NCBI GenBank assembly: GCA_026545765.1
Contig: CM048842.1
Coordinates: 26,078,667-26,142,666 of the forward strand
From: Plantago major
Lineage: Eukaryota; Streptophyta; Magnoliopsida; Lamiales; Plantaginaceae
DNA: 64,000 nt
Reading direction: 5' to 3'
In this document: in pieces, positions 11,065-22,293 of the stretch
How the letters are laid out: every line of letters begins with the position of its first letter
Numbering within the stretch: the stretch's first letter is position 1
Made by a program: the position numbers and the translations under genes
Notes under the pieces: model-generated
The model's database searches: none
What the model was told of the DNA's origin: nothing
What the model saw: only the letters and a program-made list of their open reading frames with translations

Positions 11065-11892
11065 ATGGAGTCCATTTCCAGCTACTACGCACCCTCTGCA
11101 AGGGTAGCTGGACCTGCTATTGTGATCGATGAAGCATCAAAGAAATATGAACTGGAAAGTGATTTGAGGCATACACTACCTGTATTTTTTGGATACCCTG
11201 AGGAGGATTCCCTCCGGTTCATCCAACATTTTGAATATGCAGTCAGCAATTTATCCAAACAAGGGTTGGAGGAAGAACAGGTCAAGTGTGTGTTATTTCC
11301 CCTCGTGATGAAGGGTAATGCCAAGGATTGGTTATGGAGAATTACCCCAGGATCGCTTACTTCTTGGGAGGATATCCTCAAGTCCTTCTACAAAAGGTTC
11401 TTCCTACTCTCAAAGACAATGAAGCTTCAAAAGGAAATATCTGAGTTTAGTCAGCAAAAAGGGGAACGTTTTGATGTTGCGTGGGAAAGATACCTTGGAA
11501 CGATACGATAATGCCCACACCATGAATTTTATGAGCAGGTACTTATGAGCACCTTCTATGAAGGATTGAATGTAGAACACCAGACTGTGGTAGAAGTGAG
11601 TGGTGGTGTTATTTTGAACAAGACACCTGTGGAGATGAGGACGGTTTTTAAAGACATGGCAAAATGTGCATTAATCTTGGGAGCTAAAAGGAATCCTATC
11701 GAGATCAAGGAGCCTGAACTGTTATTTGCTGAAGATATTGATAGGATTACCAATGAATTACGACAGAGTGCAGGGGGACCAGTTCTGGAAATGGTGAATA
11801 GTGTAAATATTTTACCGGATAGCAGCTCATTTAGCGAAAGTAAATTGGTGGCTTTAATTGCCATGATGAAAAATTTATGCAAGTTGTTATGA
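11065..11892 (+). pseudogene. gag: Athila gag (capsid region)
   Basis: The gag of a gypsy element forms the particle shell. The frame starts MESISSYYAPSARVAG at 11065, and the retrotransposon gag core is readable as FFGYPEEDSLRFIQHFEY and LVMKGNAKDWLWR, then ILKSFYKRFF. A TAA at 11509 interrupts the frame, which continues in phase through EFYEQVLMSTFYEGL to the TAA at 11890. Beyond it, to about 11990, several stops occur before the protease frame. Domain order and spacing are those of Athila gag; this copy cannot make a full protein. Confidence 0.85.
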
Positions 11893-11994
11893 AGGGGCAA
11901 GAGAGAACAGGACAGTAGATTGAAGGGATGATGAGCAGAATAGAGGACTTAGCGGATAGTTTGGCTAACTTCGTAGCAGGTCTAGAATTTTGGG

Positions 11995-13085
11995 ATGAAG
12001 ATGAATTGGAAGAAGACTACAATATTGCGTAGTGGTAAGGTTGTTGAGAAGCTAGATATGATGACTAAACCAGAAACTCCACCTACACCAGCTATCGACG
12101 TTACTAAGGAGGAAGCTGAGGAGATTATTGAGGACCCAAGAAGCAGCGCTGATGTTCTACATAAATCTAATAACCCCTTCCGCCCCCCAGGACCACCAGT
12201 TTCCAAGCTATTACCATACCCTGGGAGAGTTAAGAAGCCAAAAGAAGACAGTAAGCTCAAATCTATTCTGGCAATGCTTTCGAAAGTTAACGTGAACATG
12301 CCACTGTTGGAGCTTATCGATAATGTCCCCTCCTATGCTAAGTTCTTCAAGGACCTAAATGCTAATAAGAAGAAGCTTTCGTCTACTGAAAAGCTGATTC
12401 TTCCCGAAACAGCAAATTTTGTGATCGGATTACCAGTGAAACAACAAGACCCAGGGAGTTTCGTGATTGATATACAAATGGAGAATGTGAAGGTAGCAAA
12501 AGGCATGCTCGACTTGGGAGCAAGCATTGATCTTATTACCCATGACCTTTATCAGGAGCTCGGTTTGGGGAAGTTGGAACCAGTGAACATGACTTTGCAG
12601 ATGGCTGATTGTAGTATCCAGTGATCACTTGGTATTATTCGGGACGCTCTGGTCAAGGTTGACACGTACTTGGTGCCAGCAGATTTTGTAGTTCTACCTC
12701 CCAGCAATGCAGCAACCATGTGATTTTGCTGGGAAGGCCATTCATGAAAACTGTCCAACTTCAAGTCGATGTTGCAGAAGGGAAGATAGCAATGGATATC
12801 GGAGGCAATCAAATCAGCAAGGACGCAGTCCGTCCTGCAGGTAACTCTAATGCCCGTTCTGTTACTTATTGTGAAACTGAACATGAGATTGCCAAAGAAT
12901 TCCATTGCATCATTGATGACTGTGTATATACTACTTTGCTTGATGATATTACTAGCAATAAGTTAGAGTCCGCTTTGACACTAGATCCTGATAGGGGAAT
13001 TGTGAGCGAGGAAAGTCATGAGCTAATCTGTACTTTAGATTCAGCTGAAACTAAACCGGCAGGTGAACTCGATCCCCCTAGTTAA
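11995..13085 (+). pseudogene. pol: Athila protease and linker region
   Basis: The frame 11995-12624 carries a proline-rich linker (FRPPGPPVSKLLPYPGR) and the retropepsin active site in the Athila form GMLDLGASIDLI at about 12504. A TGA at 12622 and a frame change near 12720 separate it from ILLGRPFMKT, the conserved flap-side motif of the same domain. The remaining linker up to 13085 is acidic and unremarkable. Processing of Gag-Pol would not be possible from this copy without correction. Confidence 0.82.
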
Positions 13086-13329
13086 CCATTAGGTGAATTC
13101 GAATCCCTCAGTAGCAACACTGGGGAAATCGAACTCACTACGCCTGACCTTAAGGAACTCCCATCCCACCTCAAGTATGCTTTCCTTGGTGAAAATCGGT
13201 CCAAACCTATGATAATCTCTTCGAAATTGCAAAAGGAAGAAGAGAACCAACTTGTTGAGCTTCTTAAGGAGAATTTTGCGGCCATAGGATGGGGAATTGG
13301 AGACATTAAGGCCATAAGATGATGCTAAA

Positions 13330-14660
13330 CCTGTTAGGCAACCCCAGCGCAGGCTTAATCCTGTCATGCAAGATGCAGTGAAAACTTAGATCCTTAAGAT
13401 GCTTGAGCACGACATAATTTACCCTATAGCTGATAGTGGATGGGTGAGTCCTGTGCATGTAGTTCCTAAGAAGTCGGGGGTTACTGTCGAAACAAATGAG
13501 AAGGGCATAGAGGTCCCGGTAAGAAAAACCACTGGGTGGCGTGTGTGCATTGACTACAGGAAACTAAACGCAGCCACTAAGAACGACCACTTCCCTCTGC
13601 CATTCATTGATGAGATGCTTAACCACCTTGCTGGGCGAGAGTTCTATTGTTTTTTGGATGGTCTTTCAGGTTTCTACCAAATACCCATTGCTCAGGAGGA
13701 TCAGGAGAAGACGACATTTACTTGTCCCTATGAGACTTTTGCCTATCGCAGAATGCCTTTCGGACTGTGCAACGCTCCTGCTACTTTTCAAAGATGCATG
13801 CTTTCTATATTTTTTGACATGGTGCAGGATTTTATAGAGGTCTTCATGGATGACTTCTCTCTTTTTGGAGATTCTTTTGCTGATTGCTTACATAAACTTG
13901 ATAATGTGCTTAAATGCTGCATTGAGTGTAACTTAACTCTTAGCTGGGAAAAAAGTCACTTTATGGTTAGAGAAGGAATTGTCTTAGGACATGTAGTCTC
14001 AAAACATGGGATAGAAGTTGATAGAGCAAAGCTTGATGTGATTGTTAAACTTCCCCCTCCCACTTGTGTGAAAGAGCTGCAATCTTTTCTTGAGCATGTT
14101 GGTTTTCATAGGAGATTCATTAAGAATTTTTCGAAAATTGCTAAGTGTTTGAGCAACTTTCTTATGAAAGATGTGCCTTTTGTTTTCAATGATGAATGCA
14201 TGCAGGCTTTTAACATATTGAAAGAATAGCTTGTTTCCGCTCCCATTGTTATTGCCCCTAACTGGTCCTTACCCTTTGAGATTATGTGCGATGCTTCCGA
14301 TTTTGCTTTAGGTGCTGTTTTAGGACAAAGGATAAATGGACATTTTCATGTGATTTACTATGCCAGCAAGACACTTAACCCTGCGTAGGTTAACTACACC
14401 ACAACTGAGAAAGAATTCCTAGCTGTTCTCTTCGCATTGGATAAATTCCGTTCGTATCTGAAGTGGTTCAAAGTGATCATCCACACGGATCACGCTGCTA
14501 TCCGCCACCTCATGGCCAAGAGTGATTCTATGCCGCGCCTCATTCTGTGGGTGTTGATGTTACAGGAGTTCGATTGCGAAATAGTTGATAAGTGTGGTAA
14601 AGATAATCTTGTTGCTGGCCATTTATCTAGGCTTGATCCTAAGACAATCTCGCCTTCTCC
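13330..14660 (+). pseudogene. pol: Athila reverse transcriptase and RNase H
   Basis: Reverse transcriptase copies the element RNA into DNA. Frame 13399-14229 shows the RT blocks in order: SGWVSPVHVVPKKSG, WRVCIDYRKLN, FLDGLSGFYQI, MPFGLCNAPATFQRCM and the catalytic FMDDFSLFGD (FMDD for YVDD, as in Athila). The frame ends at TAG 14227. It resumes in phase with RNase H: MCDASDFALGAVLGQ, then [20 protein letters not shown] and [11 protein letters not shown], with one further TAG near 14386. The linker after RNase H is frameshifted near 14740-14830. Confidence 0.9.
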
Positions 14661-14699
14661 ACCTATTCCCGATGACCTACCTGATGAGCATCTATTTTC

Positions 14700-16005
14700 T
14701 GTTAGCTTAGAGCCTTGGTTTGCAGATATTGTGAATTTTCTTGTTGCATGTGTTTTCCCCGCTAACATGTCTTCGCAGAAAGAAGGAACTTTGCGCTCCG
14801 AACCCATGACTACTTTTGGGATGACCCCCACCTTTTCAAGGAGGGAGCTGATGGCATCCTACGGCGCTGCATTCCAGAGAGTGAAGTAGGCAGTGTTCTC
14901 ACCTTTTGTCATACCATGCAGTGTGGAGGGCACTATAGCGGGAAGAAAACCGCTCTAAAGGTTCTTCAATCAGGTTTCTTTTGGCCCTCTTTATTTAAAG
15001 ATGTTCATATGTTTTGTGCTAGTTGTGATGTGTGTCAGCGTAGTGGTAACATTAGCAAGCGTAATGAGATGCCTTTGACCAGCAATCTTGTGGTAGAACC
15101 CTTTGATGTGTAGGGTATTGACTTTATGGGACCCTTTCCCAAAAGTAATGGTAATGAATATATTCTTGTTGTTGTGGACTATGTCACCAAGTGGGTGGAG
15201 GCTATTGCCACCAGAACTAACGACTCCAAAGTTGTGCTCTCTTTCTTGTCCAAGAATATTTTCAGCAGGTTTGGTACACCCAGAGCAATCATTAGCGATG
15301 GCGGATCTCATTTTATTAACCATTCGTTTGCGAACTTGCTTGTGAAGTATGGAGTGAAACACCGTATCGCAACTGCATACCATCCACAAACTTCTGGTCA
15401 AGTGGAAGTCAGCAATAGGCAAATCAAGAGCATTCTCACAAGTGTCGTAAAACCAAATCGTAAGGATTGGTCAACAAAGCTAATGATGCACTGTGGGCTT
15501 ACAGAACCTGTTACAAGACTATTATTGGTATACAACCCCCTACCGGTTGGTTTATGGCAAAGCTTGTCATCTTACCGTGGAGTTGGAGCACAAAGCAGCA
15601 TGGGCCACCAAGGAGCTAAATCTCGATATGCAGGCAGCTGGGGAAGAAAGATTGTTGCAGATCTCCGAGCTGGAAGAACTCTACCACCTTGCCTTTGAGA
15701 ATGCAAAGATTTACAAGCAGAAGAGAAAAGAGTATCATGACAAGGGGATAATCCGCAAGGACTTGCACCCAGGTATGAAATTTTTGGTTTTTAACTCTCG
15801 TCTTAAACTGTTCCCAGGAAAGTTGCGTTCGCGTTGGGATGGACCATACATGATAATTCATGTGGCACCGCATGGTGCTGTCGAACTCTTGAATTCCGTT
15901 GACGGTTCCATCTTCAAGGTCAATGGGCAGCGAGTTAAACCATACTTTCAAGGGTACATTGAGCGATCGGAAGAAGTGGTCGAACTCTCCGAGTCCAGTA
16001 AATGA
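14700..16005 (+). pseudogene. pol: Athila integrase
   Basis: Integrase joins the cDNA to host DNA. The HHCC zinc finger is visible at 14890-15060 (FCHTMQCGGHYSG, then CASCDVCQR). The core gives [11 protein letters not shown] (first D), IISDGGSHF (second D) and GQVEVSNRQ (E). The C-terminal module with [12 protein letters not shown] fits the GPY/F type. Breaks are a TAG at 15111-15113 in place of Trp just before the core, and a frameshift near 15430-15490. The last frame ends at 16005. Confidence 0.9.
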
Positions 16006-17353
16006 CTCTACACTGTACATCACAGGCAAGTCACTGTTGACCCCATTCTTTTTTCTTCTTTACTCTACGCTTGAGGACATGCTTGAGTTTAGGTTTGGGG
16101 AGGGGGAATGTGCTCTCTAGTGTCTTGTCTGCATTTTCTCTATTTTCTGAGTCTCTAGAGTCTTTCGTCCTTTACTTTCTGTTTGTTTTGGTCATTTTTC
16201 TTTTCTTCTCTAGAGTCTTTCGTGAGTCATTCTTCCAAGTTACGAAAACTTCAATTGTGATTGTTAAATATGCTTGTTGCTTACGTTTTGCACGATTCTC
16301 AACTTAGATAGTGTAGTGGATTTTAGATCTCGTAAGCTTGTTTTTCCTGTAAATAGCAAGTTTGTTTCACTCTTTAGTCCAAAAAGCCGGTGAGAAAGTT
16401 TAAGCCGATGAAAAAATATTGTACCGGCGCTTGTGTGATCCTTTCGGGAAGTGCAAACCCTCTTGTTTGCGCCTCTTCATTCTCTTGCGTACTCAGTTAA
16501 GTTAAGTATGACGAACGGCATGCTCTTCATATTTCATTTTGTCGAAAGCCAGTGCATTGCAAAGAACTGGTTTGGGGAGAAGAAATCTGATGCGTTATGA
16601 TGTTATTGTTCAAATCTTGTAATTTGTATTCCCCCTGATTAGTTGAATCGTCTCGGAGTGTATCTATGGTGCTTGTCATCACCGTAGTCGTGTTGGGCGT
16701 GTTTCAAATACTACCTATATACCGGCGTGGTCCTAAGAAGCCATATTACCGTGAGGGTTGATGGTACGTATACCAAACTGACACGCACAAAAGTGCGGAC
16801 TTCGGTAAAACATACACTACCAAAAAAAGTGAGACTAAAAGAGTCCATTGTGGCTAATTGATTAGCATATAATTCATAGTATGCAAGAATGTGGTGACAT
16901 GGAAGTTGGTTTGTATGTTCTGGCAAGCTTCTATGTGCAAGGAAAAAGTCCCTTCTGACTTAACTGATTGAGTACATTGCATGAGTTATTTGAGGCACTT
17001 TTGTGACGAAAGTCACCTTCCTTTCTCTTGATATTTCCTGAGTGATTAACCCACTGGACACTTCCAGAGTGTGAGATAGAGTTGCATAGGATCCTCTTGT
17101 GAGGGATTAGCGAGTTAGACTTAAGTGCTATTTACTTGAGAAACTTTCTGTTTGATTTTCTGTGCACTATCCTGCCAAGGTTAGTTGAGTGCAAAACATT
17201 TGCATCTTGTGAATTTAATGTTTACAATGGTAGATTCGGTCACTTGGGAGTTCAACTCTTTTATGTGCTTCTTGTTTGTTTTTGTTTCGAGTCTAATTCT
17301 TGTTTAGGTTGTGTGTTTGCTCGACGACGAGCAAAGGTTCGGTTTGGGGATTT
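16006..17353 (+). other. Athila 3' untranslated region, no envelope-like ORF
   Basis: About 1.35 kb without a credible ORF. Many Athila elements carry an env-like ORF here; I see none. ggtttgggga occurs three times (about 16093, 16569 and 17341). The last lies directly against the 3' LTR and is the likely polypurine tract for plus-strand priming; the first is extended to gtttggggagggggaa. Confidence 0.7.
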
Positions 17354-18750
17354 TGATGAGACAATATTCTAACCTCTCATTTGGTCCTTTTTAGCGGTCT
17401 TTTGTTAGTCTTTGACCTTAGTATTATAGTGTTTTTGTACGTTTTTATGCTTTGGTACTTCTTTTATGTTTTGTAGGATTTTTTGTGTTATTTGGTCCTG
17501 AAGGTGAAAATCGGAGTGAAGACATTGGTTATATATCACTGAATGAAGAGTAATTGGGCGAAGACGGAAGTGGATTCGGAGTTCGGACGAAGAATTGAGA
17601 GCCGTTTTAGCGTGACTTGCAAAAGTGATGATTTACGGAGCTGTCTAGCCATTTTGAACATAACTCTCTCATATGAAGTCCGATTTACCTGATCTCGGTG
17701 TCCATAGAAAGATAATTCATAGGGCTACAACGTTCGTGCCAAAATCGTAGCCAAATTCTTCCTGAAGAAAAATATACAGACATTGCAAGTTGACTATCAG
17801 AAAGCATCTTCGCCGCGGCGAGACATTTAGGCGCGCCGCGGCGAGAGTTCCCGAGAGCTTATTTGCTGGACGATTTTCTTGTCGAATTCTGCTAGGATTC
17901 TACTCGTTTTTTCTCCTTTAAATAGATTTCTTTCACCATAACTTCAGACATAACTTCTTTTATCCTAGATTTACATAGGAAAAAGCTCAGGAACTAGGTT
18001 TTGACATTGATTGATTGATCTTGGAGCTTGGTTTACCTCTTGTAAGAAGCATTGATATCGAATGCTTGGTAATCTTTTGATAACTCACTATTGTTTATCT
18101 TCAATTCGTGTTTTCTTCTGTTTATCGAATTGTATGATCTTGCATGCGATTATCACCATGTTTATGCTTGGCATATTCAATACCTTGACGTCTCTCATCT
18201 TTGCTTCCTTCGTGAGTAGTTAAATCACTCCGAACACGGTAGTTATGTGATAGTCTTGCATATTCGTTTCTAGGGTTTTGGATTCACTCATATAGGTTAG
18301 TCTCGTATAAAATCTTCGTAAAAACCTTCAATTCGATAAGTCCGTATTAAATTCTCTAAATTGTACATGTTTATGGATCGTGAATTGACGACTCACGATT
18401 TCTCCAGTATAATATATTCTAAGAACAATTGGTTGAATCGAATTGATTGATTTCTGTACGCCGACCGTGTGACAAATATGAATGATTGCCCTAGAACGAA
18501 TTCGCATTACTTGATCATTACTATTGTGTTCATCTTCTCTCTTTGATCAAACCCGTTTATCTGTTTCCTGTTTTAATCTGTGTTTTAGAAGTACAATCAC
18601 TCAAATCTATCCGTTACTTACAAACAAACTGTTTACTCTTATTCGTCGTGGTAGCCTGATTAATTCCCTAGAGAACGATACCAAGTTAAGCATAGTCTAC
18701 AACTACAGCTTATTCTCTTAAGTTTTTTAGAGTATAATTTGAGCTTATCA
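17354..18750 (+). repeat. 3' LTR of the Athila element
   Basis: 1397 bp, collinear with 9536-10932 without gaps. It keeps two clean palindromic CGCCGCGGCG cores at about 17812-17841 where the 5' LTR has one altered. It is followed by the target duplicate ctgat and the continuation of copia A. Confidence 0.95.
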
Positions 18751-18755
18751 CTGAT

Positions 18756-21370
18756 GCAAGGGTTGAAATACCCAACTTGCTGAATAAGCTTGAAGTCATG
18801 AAAAATGACAAGGTATCTGAATCAAAACAGACCATGGTACTGAGTTTGTGAACCAGTACATAAAAGAGTTTTGTATCTGCAAAGGCATACAACATCAACT
18901 ATCTTCAGTAAGGACACCACAACAAAATGGTGTTGCTAAAAGGAAGAATACGACCCTAAAAGAAACAGCAAGAACAATGCTTGCTGACACTTAAATAAGT
19001 GAAATCTATTGGGTTGAAGCTGTTAACACAGCCTGCTACACTCAAAATAGATGTTTGATTAACAAACACCATGACAAAACTGCTTATGAACTTTTGATTG
19101 GTAGACCCCCTAGTATCAAACATCTAAGGGTGTTTGGTTGCAGATGTTTTGTTCTTAACAATGGAAAAGAATACTTGAGAACATTTCAACCAAAAGCAGA
19201 TGAAGGAGTATTACTTAGTTATTCTCTGAATAGCAAAGCCTATAGAATCTACAACAAAAGAACGCAAAAGATTGAAGAATCTGTTCATGTAGTTTTCTAC
19301 GAAGGAAACAAGAAAGTACCCCTGAATAAAGAACTCTCAGATAGGTTCAAAGAACTAATGATTAAAGATTCTGAAGAAGAATCCTCAAAAGGAAATAACT
19401 CTGTCATTCACTTAGAGGATGACTCTGACGATGAAAAGCAACCATTGCTTAGTAACAACCAGAAGACTCTAAGATATGATGAAGAATTTTCTATGAGAAT
19501 TCCAGAAATGGAACAGGTTACTGAGAACCTTCATCATGAAGAGGTTTCTGAGAATGAGATTGCTGAAAATTCAATCCCAGATATCTCAAACACAGAAAAA
19601 GTGTCAGATATCAATGGCATTTCCCGTGTGCCAGATATCTCAGATACTGAACAAGTATCCTGTCAAGATCATATTGATCCACAATCAGATCAAAATGATA
19701 TTAGTCCTACTAGTTCAAAACCCATTATAAAATGGATAAGAAATCATCCTGCCAAGGATATGATTGGTCCTTTAGTCCAAGGGGTTAGAACTAGGAGAGC
19801 AATTGCTGGAAATGCAGACTCTCTTTATGGATGTTTCATCTCAAACATTGAACCTAAAACTATAGAAGAAGCATTGAAGGATCAAGATTGGATCTTTGCA
19901 ATGCAAGAAGAGTTGGATCAATTTGAGAGAAACAAAGTCTGGAAACTAGTTCCATTTGTTGATGGAATATCTGTAATTGGAACCAAGTGGGTTTTCAGAA
20001 ACAAAATGAATGAGTCTGGTGAAATAACCAGAAACAAAGTAAGGTTGGTTGCCAGGGCTTCACCCAGACTGAAAGACTAGATTTTAATGAGTCATATGCT
20101 CCAGTTGCAAGATTGGATGCAATTAGACTATTTCTAGCCTTTGCAGCTCATAATGACTTTAAAGATTATCAAATGGATGTCAAAAGTCCATTCCTAAACG
20201 GTGAACTTGCTGAGGAAGTCTATGTTGAACAACCACCAGGCTTTGAAGTTTCCACAGAAAGTAGAATGGTTTATAAGCTTCAGAAAGCTCTGTATGGACA
20301 GAAACAGGCTCCAAGAGCATGGTATGATACTTTAGCCAAATACTTGCTGGAAAATGGATTCAAGAAAGGAGATATTGATAAAACACTCTTTACTTTGAAC
20401 CATGAAGGGAAACTACTTTTAGTTCAAGTATATGTTGATGACATTATATTTGGATCTAAAGACAAGTAACTTTGTGAAGACTTTGCTGAGCTCATGAAAA
20501 GTAAATTTGAGATGAGCATGATGTGAGAATTGAACTATTTCCTAGGGTTGCAAGTCAAGCAACTTAATGATGGAGTATTCATTAGTCAAACAAAGTATGC
20601 AAAAGATATGCTCAACAAGTTTAATCTAAAGCCTTCTAAAAAGAATGCTAAGATACCTATGAGCATAGGAACCAAAACAAGTATAGGAAATTGATTGGGT
20701 CTCTACTGTACCTCACTGCAAGTAGACCTGATATTCAATATGCAGTTGGAGTGTGTGCTGGATTTCAGACAAATCCAATGCAATCACACTACAATATTGC
20801 TATGAAATATTAAGGTATGTAAAGGGTACTGTAGAAGTTGGATTGTGGTATCCAAAAGATAGTGGATTGAGTTTAGTTGGCTATTCTGATGCTGACTATG
20901 CTGGATCATTGCTTGATAGAAAAAGCACCTCAGGAACTTGTCAATTTCTTGGTGCCAGATTAATATCATGGTTCAGCAAGAAATAAAAATCAATTGCCAC
21001 ATCCACCACAGAGGCTGAATATATTGCTGCTGGGTGTTGTGCTTCACAGATATTATGGATACAGCAACAACTCAGAGACTATGAGATCAATGAAAAGAAA
21101 ACTCCCATTTTTTGTGACAACACAAATGCTATTGCCATAACTCAGAATCCTAAGTTTCATGCAAGAACAAAGCACATTGATGTTAGACACCACTTCATTA
21201 GAGATCATGTTGAAAAAGGCAATATAGAGATACTCAAAATTGGTACTGAAGACCAACTTGCAGATATCTTTACAAACCTTTGCAAGAAAGCAAGTTCTTA
21301 ACCTTGAGACATAGTCTAGGGTTAATGGAGCTACCGAAGGAACTGAAAAGTTCTAATCTCTGAGACGGAA
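18756..21370 (+). pseudogene. pol: copia pol, element A: integrase core, RT and RNase H
   Basis: Continuation of the gene cut at 9535. The integrase segment QQNGVAKRKN has Lys where elements B and E have the catalytic Glu (GVAER), and the second Asp region (TDHGTEF) is frameshifted. Frame 19055-20080 holds the integrase C-terminus and an S/E/D-rich linker with repeated DISDTE-like units. RT follows: [18 protein letters not shown], a frameshift near 20055, YQMDVKSPFLNGEL, and the catalytic YVDDIIFGS at 20431. RNase H shows YSDADYAGS, TTEAEYIAAGC and FCDNTNAIAI. Stops include 20467 and 20524. The C-terminal motif ADIFTNLCKK is frameshifted, and the last residues overlap the first hairpin at 21359. 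Confidence 0.9.
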
Positions 21371-21660
21371 ACTCAGAAAGGAGAAAGATATCTGGACCAG
21401 GTATCCAGATATCCAAGGCAAAAAGGTATCTGAGACAGGAATTCATATACCAACAAGGAGCTAAAAGTGTGAGTGAAACAGGAACTCAGTATGATTATGA
21501 GGAAAAAGAAGAGATAAGATATCTAGAACGGGAATCCAGAATATCAAAGGCAAAAGGTGAAACACATAGCAAAAAGATATCTGAGATGAGTACTCAGATA
21601 TCAAAGGTTAAAGGGAAAAATGGCTATTTCAAAGATTTCTGAGATGGGTACTCAGATATT
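21359..21660 (+). promoter_or_regulatory. Array of stem-loops after copia pol (element A)
   Basis: Two perfect hairpins have a 10-bp stem and 7-nt loop: 21387-21413 (arms GATATCTGGA / TCCAGATATC, loop CCAGGTA) and 21576-21602 (arms GATATCTGAG / CTCAGATATC, loop ATGAGTA). A third at 21634-21659 has the same geometry with minor mismatches (loop ATGGGTA). Shorter or decayed members lie at 21359-21377 (TCTGAG / CTCAGA, loop ACGGAAA), about 21427, 21477 and 21516. Arms differ between units but stay complementary. Counterparts are at 53651-53934 (B) and 61201-61350 (E). Confidence 0.8.
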
Positions 21661-21674
21661 TGTGAGATCACAAA

Positions 21675-21687
21675 GTGAGGGGGAACA
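21675..21687 (+). other. Internal polypurine-tract-like motif (element A)
   Basis: GTGAGGGGGAACA after the hairpin array, kept in element B (53946-53958) and on the minus strand of E (61177-61189). It resembles the terminal polypurine tract at 28132. A purine tract after pol could be a second plus-strand primer; this is inferred from likeness only. Confidence 0.5.
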
Positions 21688-22102
21688 CAAAAGAGAAATG
21701 TGGTACAACTGTATTCAGTCAACTACAACTCTGGTGTTTTGTATCTTTCCATTTATATGTTAAGTTACATACAGTATCTGAACTGAATAGATAAGTCCAA
21801 AGACTGTCCCCTAGTCACAGAAAAGAGATGTGATTCAAAAAGCTATTCTCCAAATTTCATTAATTGGGCACAATTAAAATTACTGATTGTGATCATTGCT
21901 GAAGAAGCAATCGTGACCCATGATGAAATGGGCGTTTGATCTTAACAGACGAGATCAATTCTCGGTAAAATAGTGGACTATAAAAATACAGACATGGCCC
22001 ACTAAGCATTTAATGCAAAATGAATCCATGCCTAACTGCATTTGCACAGATACATATGTACAAAATCAATTTGTATGTATATGTCTGTTGAGAGTAAAAT
22101 GC

Positions 22103-22114
22103 TATATATATATA
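22103..22114 (+). promoter_or_regulatory. TATA box ahead of the third ORF (element A)
   Basis: ctatatatatatag followed by attttggcaaaagaaatcac, 191 bp before the third-ORF ATG. The same block is at 54379-54388 in B and 60750-60759 (minus) in E, with similar spacing. In B, about 115 bp upstream, agacgtggcccac contains an ACGTGGC G-box/ABRE-type core; A has acatggc there. This suggests an internal promoter for the third ORF. Confidence 0.5.
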
Positions 22115-22293
22115 GAATTTTGGCAAAAGAAATCACTTTCGCCTAATCCAACATTCATACTTACACAGAAATAGCAAAAATCTTTCAAAGTTTTTTGCAA
22201 ATCTCTGTTTCTCGCTTAGTTTTTCTGCAAAGAATCACTAATCTCCTACATTAATCTCTTTCCGACTTTGAAAAACTTTCACTATTTAAAGAG

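Larger units (their letters stand above)
9536..18750 (+). mobile_element. Athila-like Ty3/gypsy retrotransposon nested in copia A
   Basis: 9215 bp, with LTRs 9536-10932 and 17354-18750, both exactly 1397 bp and starting TGATGAGACAAT and ending GAGCTTATCA. The 5-bp target duplication ctgat lies at 9531-9535 and 18751-18755, and the interrupted copia sequence is contiguous in element B at about 50980. The primer site matches tRNA-Asp, gag, protease (DLGAS), RT, RNase H and integrase come in gypsy order, and RT carries FMDD; all this fits the Athila clade. Hand alignment of the LTRs gives about 70 mismatches and no gaps, near 5%. All ORFs carry stops or frameshifts. Confidence 0.93.

Noticed and set aside
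16071..17372. Possible Athila envelope ORF after integrase
   Set aside because: Only short ORFs (78 codons or fewer) without a signal peptide or membrane pattern that could be trusted.
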